This document shows positions 29,178-38,724 of a stretch of DNA of 64,000 nucleotides, one piece after another (positions within the stretch are counted from its first letter, which is position 1; each line of letters opens with the position of its first letter). A program made the translations under genes and the position numbers. This DNA comes from Paracoccus sp. (in: a-proteobacteria) (lineage in GTDB: Bacteria; Pseudomonadota; Alphaproteobacteria; Rhodobacterales; Rhodobacteraceae). The DNA is taken from contig NZ_JAUNTN010000017.1 of the NCBI RefSeq assembly GCF_030538695.1, positions 1 to 64,000 of the forward strand, given 5' to 3'. The notes under the pieces were generated by a model that had not been told where the DNA came from, ran no database searches, and saw only the letters and a program-made list of their open reading frames with translations.

Positions 29178-30149
29178 ATGACCAAATTTACCCCGATCCT
29201 GATGGGGGCCGCGCTGGCGTTCAGCGCCTCGGTTGCCTCTGCACAAGAACAGCGTTTCATCACCATCGGCACAGGTGGTCAGACCGGCGTTTACTATGTC
29301 GTCGGTCAGTCGATCTGCCGTCTGGTCAACCGTGAAACCGATGCAACCGGCATCCGGTGCACGGCTCCGGCGACGGGCGCGTCGATTGCCAACCTGAACG
29401 CCATCATGGCGGGCGACATGACCATGGGCGTGGCGCAATCGGACTGGCAGTATCATGCCTATCACGGCGATGTCCCCGAGTTTGAGGGCGCGAACCGCTT
29501 TGAAAAGCAGCGGGCGATGTTCTCGCTGCATGGCGAGCCGTTCACCGTGGTGGCCCGTGCCGAAGCCAATGCCAAGAACTTCGACGATCTGAAGGGCAAG
29601 CGCGTCAACGTCGGCAACCCCGGTTCGGGTCAGCTTGGCACGATGGAAGTCCTGCTGGCCGCGAAAGGCTGGACCATGGGTGACTTCTCGCTGGCCTCGC
29701 AACTGCGTCCGGCGGAGCAGGCCGCGGCGCTGGGGGACAACAAGGTCGATGCCATCGTCTTTACTGCGGGCCATCCGAACGGCTCGATTCAGGAAGCCAC
29801 CTCAACCGTGGAGGCCAATCTGGTGAATGTCACCGGCCCCGAGGTGGACAAGCTGGTGGCTGACAACCCCTATTATGCCAAGGCAATCGTGCCGGGTGGT
29901 ATGTATAAAGGTACCGATGAGGATGTCGAAACCTTTGGCGTGAAAGCCACGCTGGTGACTTCGGCCGATGTGCCGGATGATGTGATCTATGAGGTCGTCA
30001 AGGCGGTGTTCGACAATTTCGACCGCTTCAAGACCCTGCACCCGGCCTTCGCCAACCTGAAGGAAGAAGAAATGGTGACGGAGGGCCTGTCCGCACCGCT
30101 GCATCCGGGCGCCGAGAAATACTATCGCGAGCGCGGCTGGATCCAGTAA
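29178..30149 (+). CDS. TAXI family TRAP transporter solute-binding protein
   Basis: A 323-residue periplasmic binding protein. A Sec signal peptide (ending SVASAQ) is followed by FITIGTGGQTGVYYVVGQSICRLVN, the hallmark opening of the TAXI family (quoted in part: GTGGQTGVYY). Two lobes follow, with VNVGNPGSGQLGTMEVLLAA and AIVFTAGHPNGSI. Substrates of TAXI systems are carboxylates such as glutamate or alpha-ketoglutarate; this one is unknown. It pairs with the fused permease at 30307. Start 29178 is the Met of the signal peptide, after GGGAGAG. Confidence 0.92.
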   Translation: MTKFTPILMGAALAFSASVASAQEQRFITIGTGGQTGVYYVVGQSICRLVNRETDATGIRCTAPATGASIANLNAIMAGDMTMGVAQSDWQYHAYHGDVPEFEGANRFEKQRAMFSLHGEPFTVVARAEANAKNFDDLKGKRVNVGNPGSGQLGTMEVLLAAKGWTMGDFSLASQLRPAEQAAALGDNKVDAIVFTAGHPNGSIQEATSTVEANLVNVTGPEVDKLVADNPYYAKAIVPGGMYKGTDEDVETFGVKATLVTSADVPDDVIYEVVKAVFDNFDRFKTLHPAFANLKEEEMVTEGLSAPLHPGAEKYYRERGWIQ

Positions 30150-30154
30150 TCGGG

Positions 30155-30173
30155 AAGGGGGCTTTGCCCCCTT
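30155..30173 (+). terminator. Hairpin after the TAXI binding-protein gene
   Basis: AAGGGGGC (30155-30162) pairs with GCCCCCTT (30166-30173) around a TTT loop, 6 bases after the stop codon. It may cut transcription so that the binding protein is made in excess over the permease, a common pattern in binding-protein transporters. Confidence 0.65.
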
Positions 30174-30174
30174 T

Positions 30175-30207
30175 CGCCTCCGGCGAGAATATTTTTGGAC
30201 AGAAGAC
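30175..30207 (+). repeat. GGATATTT-type intergenic repeat, copy 4 (diverged)
   Basis: CGCCTCCGGCGAGAATATTT followed by TTGGACAGAAGAC resembles copies 1 and 2 but has several changes. It directly follows the hairpin at 30155-30173 in the gap between the binding protein and permease genes. Confidence 0.6.
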
Positions 30208-30306
30208 AGGCACTCCATAGAAAAGAAGATGCCGCGGTCTTGCAGGTCGCGGCATTTTTGGATCACATCGGGGTGACATGCAGCACAAGCATCAGGGGCG
30301 TTCCGC

Positions 30307-33090
30307 ATGAGCGAGCAAAGAAGCAATGACCATCCGCAAGCTGGCCTGACGGATGTCGAGCATAAGGGCTTGTCGCAGGATGAGCTGGACGAGCTTGTGG
30401 CCTCGAATGACACCGGGGCGCGGACGCCTGCCGGATGGGTGGGCAGGCTGATTCTGATTACGGCGCTGTGCTGGTCGCTGTTTCAGTTGTGGATTGCCTC
30501 GCCGCTGCCTTTTGTGTTTGGCTTCGGGATCTTTAATGACGCCGAAAGCCGGGCGATCCATCTGGCTTTTGCGCTGTTTCTGGCCTTTATGGCCTATCCT
30601 GCCGCGCGCGGTCGGGTGCAGCTTGGGCTGGCGATTGCGGTGCCGGTGCTGCTGACGGCACTGTTCATTCATGCCGCGCCTGCGACATTGCCTGCCTGGT
30701 GGCTTGGGCTGATCTGTCTGGGGGTGGTTGCGGCCATTCTGCTGGGCAGTCCGGGCAATTGGGTGCCGCCCTGGGAATGGGCGCTGGCACTGATCGGCGC
30801 GGCGGCGGCACTGTATGTCTGGATTTTTTATGCGGATATTGCCACTCGCGTTGGCCGTCCGATTGCGCAGGATCTGGTGGTTTCCGCGATTGGCCTTCTG
30901 ATTCTGCTGGAGGCGGCGCGGCGCAGCCTTGGTCCGGCGCTGATGATCGTGGCAACGGTGTTTCTGGTCTACACCTTCCTTGGTCCATATATGCCTTCGA
31001 TCATTGCGCATCGGGGCAATTCGCTGGCCGAGGTCGCCAATCACCAATGGCTGACCGCCGAAGGCGTGTTCGGCATCGCGCTGGGCGTGTCCAGCGGTTT
31101 CGTGTTTCTGTTCGTGCTGTTCGGGGCGCTGCTGGATAAGGCCGGGGCGGGGAATTATTTCATCCAGCTTGCCTTTTCGATGATGGGGCATATGCGTGGT
31201 GGCCCGGCCAAGGCGGCGGTGGTCAGCTCGGCCATGACCGGGCTGATTTCCGGTTCGTCCATTGCCAATGTGGTGACAACCGGCACGTTTACCATTCCGC
31301 TGATGAAGCGCGTGGGTTTCAGCGCGGAGAAAGCCGGCGCCGTCGAGGTCGCCAGTTCCGTGAATGGCCAGATCATGCCGCCGGTCATGGGGGCGGCGGC
31401 CTTCCTGATGGTCGAATATATCGGGATTCCCTATTTTGAGGTGGTCAAACACGCCTTCCTGCCCGCGACGATCAGCTATATCGCGCTGGTCTATATCGTT
31501 CATCTGGAAGCTGTGAAAACCGGCATGAAGGGCATTTCGCGCGGCTATGAAGCCGGGCCGTGGGTGCAGCGTCTGCTGGGGCTGTTGTTCGGCTTTATCG
31601 CCATGGGCGCGCTGGGCATGGCGGTCTATTACACGATGGGCTGGATCGGGCCGACTTTTGGCGCGGCTGCGGGCTATGTGATTTTTGCGCTGCTGATCGC
31701 GGCCTATATCGCGCTGATGGCGATTGCCGCGCGGGAACAGCCGCTGAAGATGGATGATCCGGATGCACCGCTGGACCGGCTGCCGCGTCCGGGGCCGACC
31801 TTCCGTTCAGGGCTGCACTATCTGCTGCCGGTGGTGGTGCTGGTCTGGGCGCTGATGGTGGAACGGCTGTCGCCCGGCACCTCGGCCTTTTGGGCAACGG
31901 CCTTTATGATCTTTATTCTGGTGACACAGCGCCCGCTGATGGTTGCTCTGCGTGGCACCGATATGGACGGGGGGCGAAACAGCATCGGTGATGCGTTCAT
32001 CCGTGGGTTTGGGGATCTGACCGACGGTCTGATCACCGGTGCGCGCAACATGATCGGCATTGGCATTGCCACCGCAACGGCCGGGATCATTGTTGGCGCG
32101 GTGGGCCAGACGGGTGTCGGCTCGGCACTGGCTGAGGTGGTCGAGGCGCTGTCCGGCGGGCATCTGATGGGCATTCTGGTGCTGACGGCGCTGTTGTCGC
32201 TGGTGCTGGGCATGGGGCTGCCGACGACGGCGAATTATATCGTGGTGCAGGCGCTGCTGGCCCCGGTCATCGTGCAGTTGGGCGAGGCGAACGGCCTGCT
32301 GGTGCCATTGGTCGCCGTGCATATGTTCGTGTTCTATTTCGGCATTATGGCTGATGTGACGCCACCCGTCGGGCTGGCCAGTTTCGCGGCGGCGGCGGTG
32401 TCGGGGGGCGACCCGATCCGCACCGGCTTGCAGGCCTTCTATTACAGCCTGCGCACGGCGGCGCTGCCGTTCCTGTTCATCTTTAACACCGATCTGCTGC
32501 TGATTGACGTGACATGGGCGCAGGGGATCTTTATTTTCTGTGTCGCAACGGCGGCAATGCTGTTGCTGGTGGCGGCGATGCAGGGCTGGTTCCTGACCCG
32601 TTCGCGCATCTGGGAATCGGTGGCGCTGGCGCTGATCGCCTTTACCCTGTTCCGGCCGGGCTTCTGGATGGATATGGTTTCGCCGCCTTATGAGGACGTG
32701 CAGCCGGCGCAATTCCAGCAGGCGCTTGGCACGGCAGAACCGGGCGAGAACCTCAAGCTGTGGATCTCCGGGCTTGATGCGGTGGGCCGCCCGATGAGTC
32801 GTGCCCTGCTGCTGGAGGTTCCCGAAGGCGCCAGCGGAGAAGAACGGCTGGAGGCGCTGGGGCTGACGCTGACCGAACGTGACGGTGCCGTGGTGGTGGA
32901 TGATGTCCGCTTCGACAGCCCCGCCGCAGGGGCAGGAATGGACTGGGATCAGGTTATTGATACGGTCAGCCTGCCGGTTCAGGGACCGTCGAAATACTGG
33001 TTCTATATCCCGGCTTTGTTGGCACTGGCGCTGATCGTCTGGTTGCAACGCCGCCGGGCGGAACCTGAACCCGCCCCGGTCACGGCCTGA
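30307..33090 (+). CDS. TRAP transporter fused permease (4TM/12TM) with C-terminal DUF3394
   Basis: A 927-residue fusion of the small DctQ-like and large DctM-like permease subunits, usual for TAXI systems. A charged cytoplasmic N-terminus (about 1-45) precedes many membrane segments; SSAMTGLISGSSIANVVTTG and GLPTTANYIVVQALLAP are DctM-type motifs. The last 200 or so residues form an extra region (PDZ-like block SPAAGAGMDWDQV) matching DUF3394, ending in one more membrane helix. Uptake is driven by an ion gradient. Start 30307 has AGGGGC upstream. Confidence 0.92.
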   Translation: MSEQRSNDHPQAGLTDVEHKGLSQDELDELVASNDTGARTPAGWVGRLILITALCWSLFQLWIASPLPFVFGFGIFNDAESRAIHLAFALFLAFMAYPAARGRVQLGLAIAVPVLLTALFIHAAPATLPAWWLGLICLGVVAAILLGSPGNWVPPWEWALALIGAAAALYVWIFYADIATRVGRPIAQDLVVSAIGLLILLEAARRSLGPALMIVATVFLVYTFLGPYMPSIIAHRGNSLAEVANHQWLTAEGVFGIALGVSSGFVFLFVLFGALLDKAGAGNYFIQLAFSMMGHMRGGPAKAAVVSSAMTGLISGSSIANVVTTGTFTIPLMKRVGFSAEKAGAVEVASSVNGQIMPPVMGAAAFLMVEYIGIPYFEVVKHAFLPATISYIALVYIVHLEAVKTGMKGISRGYEAGPWVQRLLGLLFGFIAMGALGMAVYYTMGWIGPTFGAAAGYVIFALLIAAYIALMAIAAREQPLKMDDPDAPLDRLPRPGPTFRSGLHYLLPVVVLVWALMVERLSPGTSAFWATAFMIFILVTQRPLMVALRGTDMDGGRNSIGDAFIRGFGDLTDGLITGARNMIGIGIATATAGIIVGAVGQTGVGSALAEVVEALSGGHLMGILVLTALLSLVLGMGLPTTANYIVVQALLAPVIVQLGEANGLLVPLVAVHMFVFYFGIMADVTPPVGLASFAAAAVSGGDPIRTGLQAFYYSLRTAALPFLFIFNTDLLLIDVTWAQGIFIFCVATAAMLLLVAAMQGWFLTRSRIWESVALALIAFTLFRPGFWMDMVSPPYEDVQPAQFQQALGTAEPGENLKLWISGLDAVGRPMSRALLLEVPEGASGEERLEALGLTLTERDGAVVVDDVRFDSPAAGAGMDWDQVIDTVSLPVQGPSKYWFYIPALLALALIVWLQRRRAEPEPAPVTA

Positions 33091-33103
33091 GAGGAGATCC
33101 GTC

Positions 33104-33526
33104 ATGGCGAAGCATGTTCTGTTGCCGATCGACATTCAGCATGAAGAAAGCTGGAAGGCCGCCCTGCCGATGGCGCGGCGCCTGATGGATGCGGGCGATG
33201 TGCTGCATCTCTTGGGGATCGTGCATGATGTTGGTAATGCCTGGGTGGCCTCTTACCTGCCCAAAGGCTTCGAGAAACAGGCGCTTGAAAAGCTGAAATA
33301 TGATCTGGAGGAGTTCGCCGCCCGCGAATGTCAGGGGCTGGAGGTCGTGCCTCACGTCAGCCACGGCCATGTGGCGGAAACCATTCTGAAAAAGGCGGAA
33401 AAGATCGGCGCGGCGATGATCGTCATGGCCTCGCACAAGCCGGATCAGATGCGCACCTTCCGGGTCGGTTCGCAGGCAGATCGGGTGGTGGCCCATTCGC
33501 CGGTGACGGTGGTGGTGGTGCGCTGA
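33104..33526 (+). CDS. Universal stress protein (UspA family)
   Basis: A 140-residue UspA domain. It begins AKHVLLPIDIQHEESW and ends with the nucleotide-binding pattern MASHKPDQMRTFRVGSQADRVVAHSPVTVVVVR (recognisable as G-x2-A-x-R-V-x3-S-P-V-x-V). The glycine of the usual G-2x-G-9x-G motif is partly kept, so ATP binding is uncertain. It is 13 bases after the TRAP permease, after GAGGAGA, a common partner of TRAP operons, perhaps tuning transport. Confidence 0.88.
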   Translation: MAKHVLLPIDIQHEESWKAALPMARRLMDAGDVLHLLGIVHDVGNAWVASYLPKGFEKQALEKLKYDLEEFAARECQGLEVVPHVSHGHVAETILKKAEKIGAAMIVMASHKPDQMRTFRVGSQADRVVAHSPVTVVVVR

Positions 33527-33608
33527 GACAGGCGTATGAACGGGCGCATGAAACCGGCCTTTGAGGGTCTTGCCCTTTGTCTGCGCACGGGGTAATCGGT
33601 GCGGCGGC

Positions 33609-33684
<76 letters not shown>

Positions 33685-33690
33685 TTTCAC

Positions 33691-34296
33691 CTAGAACGGC
33701 GCTTCGGTCAGGGCTTGTTTCCATAAGTCGAAATCTTCGGCACGTTCGTTGCGCAGCCGGGCCTCTATGGCCGGGGACAGTTTTGCCGCTTTCCTGGGCG
33801 AGATGTTCAGCCGCTGCGGTTCGATCCGCTCGCCAAAGCGATGCGACAGGTAATCCAGCAGCGCAGGCATCGCCTCATAGCGGAACAGCAGGTCCACACC
33901 GATCTGGCCGTTGCGCCCGGTCAGAACATGGGCCTGACTACCCAAGCGGGCAAAGGGCGGTTGCTTGTCGGACAGATAGGCGGTGACGAAAGCGTCGAAA
34001 TCCATGCCCTGACTGCTGTTCGGGGTGCCTGCGATCTGCTTGCGGCTGCGATAGCGATACCAGCTGGACAGCCAGTCAACCGGGTGCCGGATGGTGGCGA
34101 CGGTCTGGAACTGGCTGGCCTGCGGTCCAAGCAAGGGCAGGATCACCCGCTGCATCGCGGCGATGGACATATGTTTCGCGCTTGGCGGCTGGTTGAGCAT
34201 GATGGCGGCGCGCGGTGCAAGGCTGTCATGCAACGCGGTGGTGCCGGTTTTCGGCACCGCCATCAGGATCAGACGTTCTTTCCAGAAGACCAGCAT
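33691..34296 (-). CDS. Small sulfotransferase-like protein, copy 2
   Basis: A 201-residue paralogue of the protein at 2062-2661. It begins MLVFWKERLILMAVPKTGTT; PKTGTTAL (15-22) is the candidate PAPS 5'-phosphosulfate loop and RHPVDWLSSWYRYR the 3'-phosphate segment. The shared length, opening and motifs show a family, although overall identity is modest. It has no signal peptide. It ends 6 bases from the tRNA-Val gene and lies just after an acetyltransferase gene on the same strand. Substrate unknown. Confidence 0.72.
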   Translation of the reverse strand: MLVFWKERLILMAVPKTGTTALHDSLAPRAAIMLNQPPSAKHMSIAAMQRVILPLLGPQASQFQTVATIRHPVDWLSSWYRYRSRKQIAGTPNSSQGMDFDAFVTAYLSDKQPPFARLGSQAHVLTGRNGQIGVDLLFRYEAMPALLDYLSHRFGERIEPQRLNISPRKAAKLSPAIEARLRNERAEDFDLWKQALTEAPF

Positions 34297-34319
34297 GTCG
34301 CCCGAATAACCGGCTGCTG

Positions 34320-34763
34320 CTAAAGCAGCAATCGGTAACGCACGAAATCATCGGCTTGCAGGAACTGATCGTAAAGCTGGCGGGCCGGGTTGTCCCGCCG
34401 GGTGTGCCAGTAAAGCCGCGACCAGCCCTGCGCTTTGCCCTGGTCGATCAGATCCTGAATCAGCGCCCGGCCAAGCCCCTTGCCGCGCTGGGCGGGGGCA
34501 ACAAACAGGTCTTCCAGATAGCAGACTGGCGCGGCCACCCATGTGCCTTCGTGCAGCACATGATTGGCGAACCCGGCGGGGGTGCCGTTTATCTCAATGA
34601 TCCGGCAGGACAAGGCCGAGGCCGGGTCGAGGATACGTGCCCAAGTGTGGGCTGTGACCTCTGGCGGCACATCGGTTTTGTAAAAGGCGGTATAGCCTGC
34701 CCAAAGCTGGCGCCATGCGGCTTCGTCAGCGGGGCGGGCGTCGCGGATATTGGGCATCATCAT
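34320..34763 (-). CDS. GNAT family N-acetyltransferase
   Basis: A 147-residue acetyltransferase. CYLEDLFVAPAQRGKGLGRALIQDLI holds the acetyl-CoA loop (QRGKGLG), followed by LYWHTRRDNPARQLYDQF. Three Met codons in a row open the frame. The first overlaps the cobD stop as ATGA, but GGAGG lies 2, 5 and 8 bases from the three, so the third (34757) is best spaced. It is the last gene of a cobC-cobD operon; a link to corrinoid chemistry is not evident. Confidence 0.82.
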   Translation of the reverse strand: MMMPNIRDARPADEAAWRQLWAGYTAFYKTDVPPEVTAHTWARILDPASALSCRIIEINGTPAGFANHVLHEGTWVAAPVCYLEDLFVAPAQRGKGLGRALIQDLIDQGKAQGWSRLYWHTRRDNPARQLYDQFLQADDFVRYRLLL

Positions 34764-35689
34764 ATCCTCCAGAGGGCAGCGATGGTCAGCAGGGCCGCCG
34801 CAACCAGACAGGCGCGGCGGAACAGGGCCAGCCCGCAGTCAAGATCGGCGGGCGTGGGGTCTGGGGCGGTGGCGTTGACATAGGGTTCGTCCGCCAGCCG
34901 GTCGCCATAATGGCGCGGGCCGGACAGGCGGATATGCAGCGCCCCGGCCATGGCAGCCTCGGGCCAGCCGGCGTTAGGGCTGCGGTGCTGGCGGGCCTCG
35001 CGCCACGTCAGCCGCAGGACAGGGACCGCCTGCCGCCCCGAGGCCAGCGCAAAGATCAGCGCCGAGAGTCGCGCCGGGATCAGGTTGGCCAGATCGTCCA
35101 GCCGGGCGGCGACCTTGCCGAATTGCTCATATCGGGCGTTGCGGTGGCCGATCATGGAATCCATCGTGTTCAGCGCCTTATACCCCGCCAGTCCCGGCAG
35201 ACCCGCAACCGCGAACCAGAACAGCGGTGCGAAAACGCCGTCGCTGGCGTTTTCGGCCAGACTTTCCAGCGCGGCGCGGCTGATGGCGGGGCTGTCGGCG
35301 CGGCTGACATCGCGGCCGACGATCATCGCCACGGCCGCGCGGGCGGCAGGCAGGTTTCCTGCCATCAGGGGCCGCGCCACCGCCGCCACATGGTCATGCA
35401 GCGAGCGCGCCGCGATCAGCGGCCAGCCAATCACCCCTGCCAGCAGCATCCCGGCAAGGCCGCCAGGCAGGACGGCCTGCACCAGTGTCGCCGGGATCAC
35501 CGCTGCCGCCAGCACCACCACGACCAGCGCCGTCCCTTTGGCGCGCTGCGCCGGGCCGTGGTTCCAGCGCCGTTCCAGCACGTCGATCAGCCGTCCGATC
35601 CAGACCACCGGATGTTTGATGCGGCTATAAAGCGCCTGCGGCCAGCCGATTGCGGCATCCAGCGCCAGCGCGATCAGGGCGGCGATCAT
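34760..35689 (-). CDS. cobD: Adenosylcobinamide-phosphate synthase
   Basis: A 309-residue integral membrane protein (CobD/CbiB) that attaches aminopropanol or its phosphate to adenosylcobyric acid. Conserved blocks: HPVVWIGRLIDVLERRWN, ESLAENASDGVFAPLFWF, YKALNTMDSMIGHRNARYEQFG (seen in parts) and SPNAGWPEAAMAGAL. Four to five hydrophobic segments are present. The start at 35689 overlaps the preceding cobC-like stop as ATGA; the longer frame to 35719 has no support. Confidence 0.93.
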   Translation of the reverse strand: MIAALIALALDAAIGWPQALYSRIKHPVVWIGRLIDVLERRWNHGPAQRAKGTALVVVVLAAAVIPATLVQAVLPGGLAGMLLAGVIGWPLIAARSLHDHVAAVARPLMAGNLPAARAAVAMIVGRDVSRADSPAISRAALESLAENASDGVFAPLFWFAVAGLPGLAGYKALNTMDSMIGHRNARYEQFGKVAARLDDLANLIPARLSALIFALASGRQAVPVLRLTWREARQHRSPNAGWPEAAMAGALHIRLSGPRHYGDRLADEPYVNATAPDPTPADLDCGLALFRRACLVAAALLTIAALWRI

Positions 35690-36231
35690 GGCAACAGGTT
35701 GACGGCCTCGACCGCCCAATGCGGGCCGTGGCGGGTCAGAATAGTGCGCGACAGCGGCGCGACGTTGAAGGACAGCGCCGATGCGCCCGCGACCAGCGCG
35801 ATGGCGGCCTTGGCGGTGCCAGCGTGGGCGACGATCACCACCTCGCCCCGCTGTGCGGCCAGCACCGGCTGCACCCGTGCGGCCATATCAAGGAAACTTT
35901 CCCCGCCCGAGGGGCGATAGGCTGCCAGCCCGGCGGCATCCTCTGGCATGTCGAAATTGGGCAGGTCAGCAAAGGGGATGCCCTCCCACTCACCGAAATG
36001 CTGTTCCCACAGCCGTTCTTCGGGCGTCGGTGACAAGCCAAGCGCCTCGGCGGTCATCCGGCAGCGCAGCGCCGGGCTGACCAGCATCTGCGCCGGGGGC
36101 AGGGCGGCGGCCACCCGTGCAAAGGCAGCGGTGTCCGTCACATCGGCCGGCACATCGCGGCGACCGGCAAGGCGGCCTTCGTTCAGCGGCGGTGCGTGGC
36201 GGATGATGGTCAGGCGGGCGGAGTCTTGCAT
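35686..36231 (-). CDS. cobC: Histidine phosphatase, probable alpha-ribazole phosphatase
   Basis: A 181-residue phosphatase with the RHG-type motif [20 protein letters not shown] at its start and the second catalytic region [13 protein letters not shown]. Position directly before cobD supports the CobC role (removing the 5'-phosphate of alpha-ribazole), but general histidine phosphatases look alike. Start 36231 is chosen because GAGG lies 6 bases upstream; longer starts (36243, 36282) lack this. Confidence 0.78.
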   Translation of the reverse strand: MQDSARLTIIRHAPPLNEGRLAGRRDVPADVTDTAAFARVAAALPPAQMLVSPALRCRMTAEALGLSPTPEERLWEQHFGEWEGIPFADLPNFDMPEDAAGLAAYRPSGGESFLDMAARVQPVLAAQRGEVVIVAHAGTAKAAIALVAGASALSFNVAPLSRTILTRHGPHWAVEAVNLLP

Positions 36232-36360
36232 GTCGTGCCTCATTCTTTCGGTCGGGATAGCGTGGGTGAGAGGCAGGTGCAAATATCGCTTGACGGAATC
36301 GCGTGGCTGTTCTTACTATCTGAACAACCGTTCGATTATTCTGGGGAGGGAATCGGGGCC

Positions 36361-37521
36361 ATGTTCACGCAAGGGATGGAATTCGATCTTGGCGAAGACG
36401 TAAACGCGCTGCGCGATATGGTGCATCGCTTTGCGCAGGAACGCATCAAGCCGCTGGCGGCGAAAACGGACAGTGACAACGCTTTCCCCAATGAGCTGTG
36501 GCCCGAACTGGGTGAGTTGGGCCTGCTGGGCATCACCGTTTCCGAGGAGTTCGGCGGTTCCGGCATGGGCTATCTGGCCCACACCATCGCGGTTGAGGAA
36601 ATCGCGCGGGCCTCTGCCTCGATCAGCCTGTCCTATGGCGCCCATTCCAACCTGTGCGTGAACCAGATCAAGCTGAACGGCAGCGACGAACAAAAGGCCA
36701 AATACCTGCCCAAGCTGTGCAGCGGCGAACATATCGGTGCGCTGGCCATGTCCGAGGAAGGTGCCGGTTCCGATGTCGTCAGCATGAAGCTGCGGGCGGA
36801 GAAGCGGAATGGTTACTACGTTCTGAACGGCAATAAATACTGGATCACCAACGGGCCGGATGCCGATACGCTGGTGGTCTACGCCAAGACCGACCCCGAA
36901 GCGGGCAGCAAGGGTATGACCGCTTTCATCATCGAAAAAGGCATGACGGGCTTTGCACAGGGGCCGCATTTCGACAAGGTGGGGATGCGCGGGTCCAACA
37001 CCGGCGAGCTGATCTTTGACAATTGCGAAGTGCCCTTCGAAAACGTGCTGGGCCTTGAGGGCAAGGGCGTGCGTGTGCTGATGTCGGGGCTGGATTATGA
37101 ACGTCTGGTGCTGTCGGGTATTGGCACCGGGATCATGGCCGCCTGTCTGGATGAGGTCATGCCCTATGTCCGCGAGCGTAAGCAATTCGGCCAGCCGATC
37201 GGTTCGTTCCAGCTTATGCAGGGCAAGATTGCGGATATGTATGTGGCGCTGAACACCGCCCGCGCCTATGTCTATGAGGTTGCCAAAGCCTGCGATGCAG
37301 GCAAGGTCACACGTCAGGATGCGGCGGGCGCGGTGCTTTATGCGTCCGAACAGGCGATGGTGCAGGCGCATCAGGCTGTGCAGGCGCTTGGCGGTGCGGG
37401 CTTCCTGAACGACAGCGTGGTCAGCCGGTTGTTCCGCGACGCCAAGCTGATGGAAATTGGCGCAGGCACCAGCGAGATCCGGCGGATGTTGATTGGCCGC
37501 GAATTGATGGGGCTGGTCTGA
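36361..37521 (+). CDS. ivd: Isovaleryl-CoA dehydrogenase
   Basis: A 386-residue acyl-CoA dehydrogenase that makes 3-methylcrotonyl-CoA in leucine breakdown. [15 protein letters not shown] and KYWITNG are the FAD and substrate blocks. The catalytic Glu247 in [10 protein letters not shown] is in the position specific to isovaleryl-CoA dehydrogenases and not the more C-terminal place used by most family members. [11 protein letters not shown] and the C-terminal [11 protein letters not shown] match. The genes for the next four steps follow from 39.5 to 45.5 kb. GGAGGGAATC precedes the start. Confidence 0.95.
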   Translation: MFTQGMEFDLGEDVNALRDMVHRFAQERIKPLAAKTDSDNAFPNELWPELGELGLLGITVSEEFGGSGMGYLAHTIAVEEIARASASISLSYGAHSNLCVNQIKLNGSDEQKAKYLPKLCSGEHIGALAMSEEGAGSDVVSMKLRAEKRNGYYVLNGNKYWITNGPDADTLVVYAKTDPEAGSKGMTAFIIEKGMTGFAQGPHFDKVGMRGSNTGELIFDNCEVPFENVLGLEGKGVRVLMSGLDYERLVLSGIGTGIMAACLDEVMPYVRERKQFGQPIGSFQLMQGKIADMYVALNTARAYVYEVAKACDAGKVTRQDAAGAVLYASEQAMVQAHQAVQALGGAGFLNDSVVSRLFRDAKLMEIGAGTSEIRRMLIGRELMGLV

Positions 37522-37556
37522 TAGGCTGGCGGCAGAAGCCATCACGGAGAGCAAGT

Positions 37557-38090
37557 ATGTCCCGTTCTTTTCTGACCCTCTGCGCCGGGCTGATGCTGGC
37601 CGCGCCTGCCGCTGCGCAGGATGACGACGATCTGCCTGCCTATGATGACAGTTTGATCCCTGCCTGTCTGGCGGCTGCGACCAATGTTGGGCGGGATGCC
37701 TGCATAGGTATCACGTTTGACCCGTGCCGTGGTGATGGTCCCGATGCCGTCTCGACCGTACGCATGGTCGAATGTATGGGGCTTGAGATCACGCAATGGC
37801 AAGCCTTGCTGGAGGCCAGCTACCAGCAGCGTCTGGTCGAGGCAGAACAGGCTGATGATCTGGACAAGAGCTTGGGCAAGGGTGCAACGGCCGCTTCGGT
37901 CTCTGAGGCGGAGGCGCTGCGCGCATCGCAGGACGCATGGGCCGGATACCGTGAAGCGACCTGTGCCTATATCGGCAGCCGCTGGCATGGTGGCAGCGGC
38001 GGGCGGGTCGAAAACTCGGGCTGCTATCTGGACCTGACAGCCCGGCGGGCGCTGTGGATGGACGATATGACGCAGGAGGCCACGCAATGA
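37557..38090 (+). CDS. LprI-like secreted protein 1 (DUF1311)
   Basis: A 177-residue exported protein: signal peptide ending APAAAQ, an acidic run (DDDDLPAYDD), and a four-helix DUF1311/LprI domain with paired cysteines (CLAAATNVGRDACIG, then MVECMGLEITQWQALLEASY, then AGYREATCAYI). LprI proteins are thought to inhibit lysozyme, based on one mycobacterial member. It shares this pattern with the next gene, which it overlaps, so the two are a tandem pair. Likely co-transcribed with ivd (36-base gap). Confidence 0.75.
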   Translation: MSRSFLTLCAGLMLAAPAAAQDDDDLPAYDDSLIPACLAAATNVGRDACIGITFDPCRGDGPDAVSTVRMVECMGLEITQWQALLEASYQQRLVEAEQADDLDKSLGKGATAASVSEAEALRASQDAWAGYREATCAYIGSRWHGGSGGRVENSGCYLDLTARRALWMDDMTQEATQ

Positions 38091-38632
38091 TGGCTGTGCA
38101 GGAAAACCTGACCCGTTACGCCCTGATCGCGGGGGCATTCGCCCTGCTGGCTGCACCTGCCGTCGCGCAGGCACCCGTCCCGGACAGCCCGCCGGTCGAT
38201 AAGGCCGCGCTGGAAAGCTGTCTGACGGTGCAGCAGGCGCAGGACACACCCGATTGGGACAGTTGCATCGGGGTTGCCTCAAAATCCTGTCTGGATCAGT
38301 TCGGTGGCTCGACTGCGGGCATGTCGGGTTGTCTGATGGCTGAACTGGACCTTTGGGATGGCAAGCTGAACGCGGCCTATGACAGCCTGATGGTGCAGGC
38401 CAAGGCAGATGATGCCGAGATGGCTTCGCTCGGGGCCAGCGCCCCGCAGCAGGAACCGGCATTGCGGCAGATGCAGCGTGACTGGATCGGGTTTCGTGAT
38501 GCGGCTTGTGCCTATGAACAAAGCCGCTGGGGTGGCGGTACTGGCGGCGGCCCGGCCAGCGCAAGCTGCGCCATGACGCTGACCGCAGAGCAATATTTCA
38601 GGCTGCAATCCTGGCTGGATCAGCCACGCTGA
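38087..38632 (+). CDS. LprI-like secreted protein 2 (DUF1311)
   Basis: A 181-residue paralogue of the preceding gene: N-terminal signal region ending APAVAQ, then CLTVQQAQDTPDWDSCIG, then CLMAELDLWDGKLNAAYDSLM, then GFRDAACAYEQSRWGGGTGG. The cysteine spacing and the W-G-G-x-G-G segment match copy 1. ATG at 38087 overlaps the previous stop (ATGA) with GGAGG 7 bases upstream; a second Met follows at once. Its location inside a leucine-catabolic cluster has no obvious reason. Confidence 0.75.
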   Translation: MMAVQENLTRYALIAGAFALLAAPAVAQAPVPDSPPVDKAALESCLTVQQAQDTPDWDSCIGVASKSCLDQFGGSTAGMSGCLMAELDLWDGKLNAAYDSLMVQAKADDAEMASLGASAPQQEPALRQMQRDWIGFRDAACAYEQSRWGGGTGGGPASASCAMTLTAEQYFRLQSWLDQPR

Positions 38633-38724
38633 AATGACGTTGAAGAGAGGAGAACAGGTGCCATATGCACAGGCAGATCATCAGCAGCGGGCGGCTTTGC
38701 GTCCCTTTGATGCGCCCGCGCATG

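Noticed and set aside
30292..33135. Minus-strand frames opposite the TRAP permease
   Set aside because: The His/Gln/Arg-rich products are the typical antisense of a membrane protein gene.
36316..37554. 412-codon minus-strand frame opposite ivd
   Set aside because: It is fully antisense to isovaleryl-CoA dehydrogenase, whose catalytic residues are clear.
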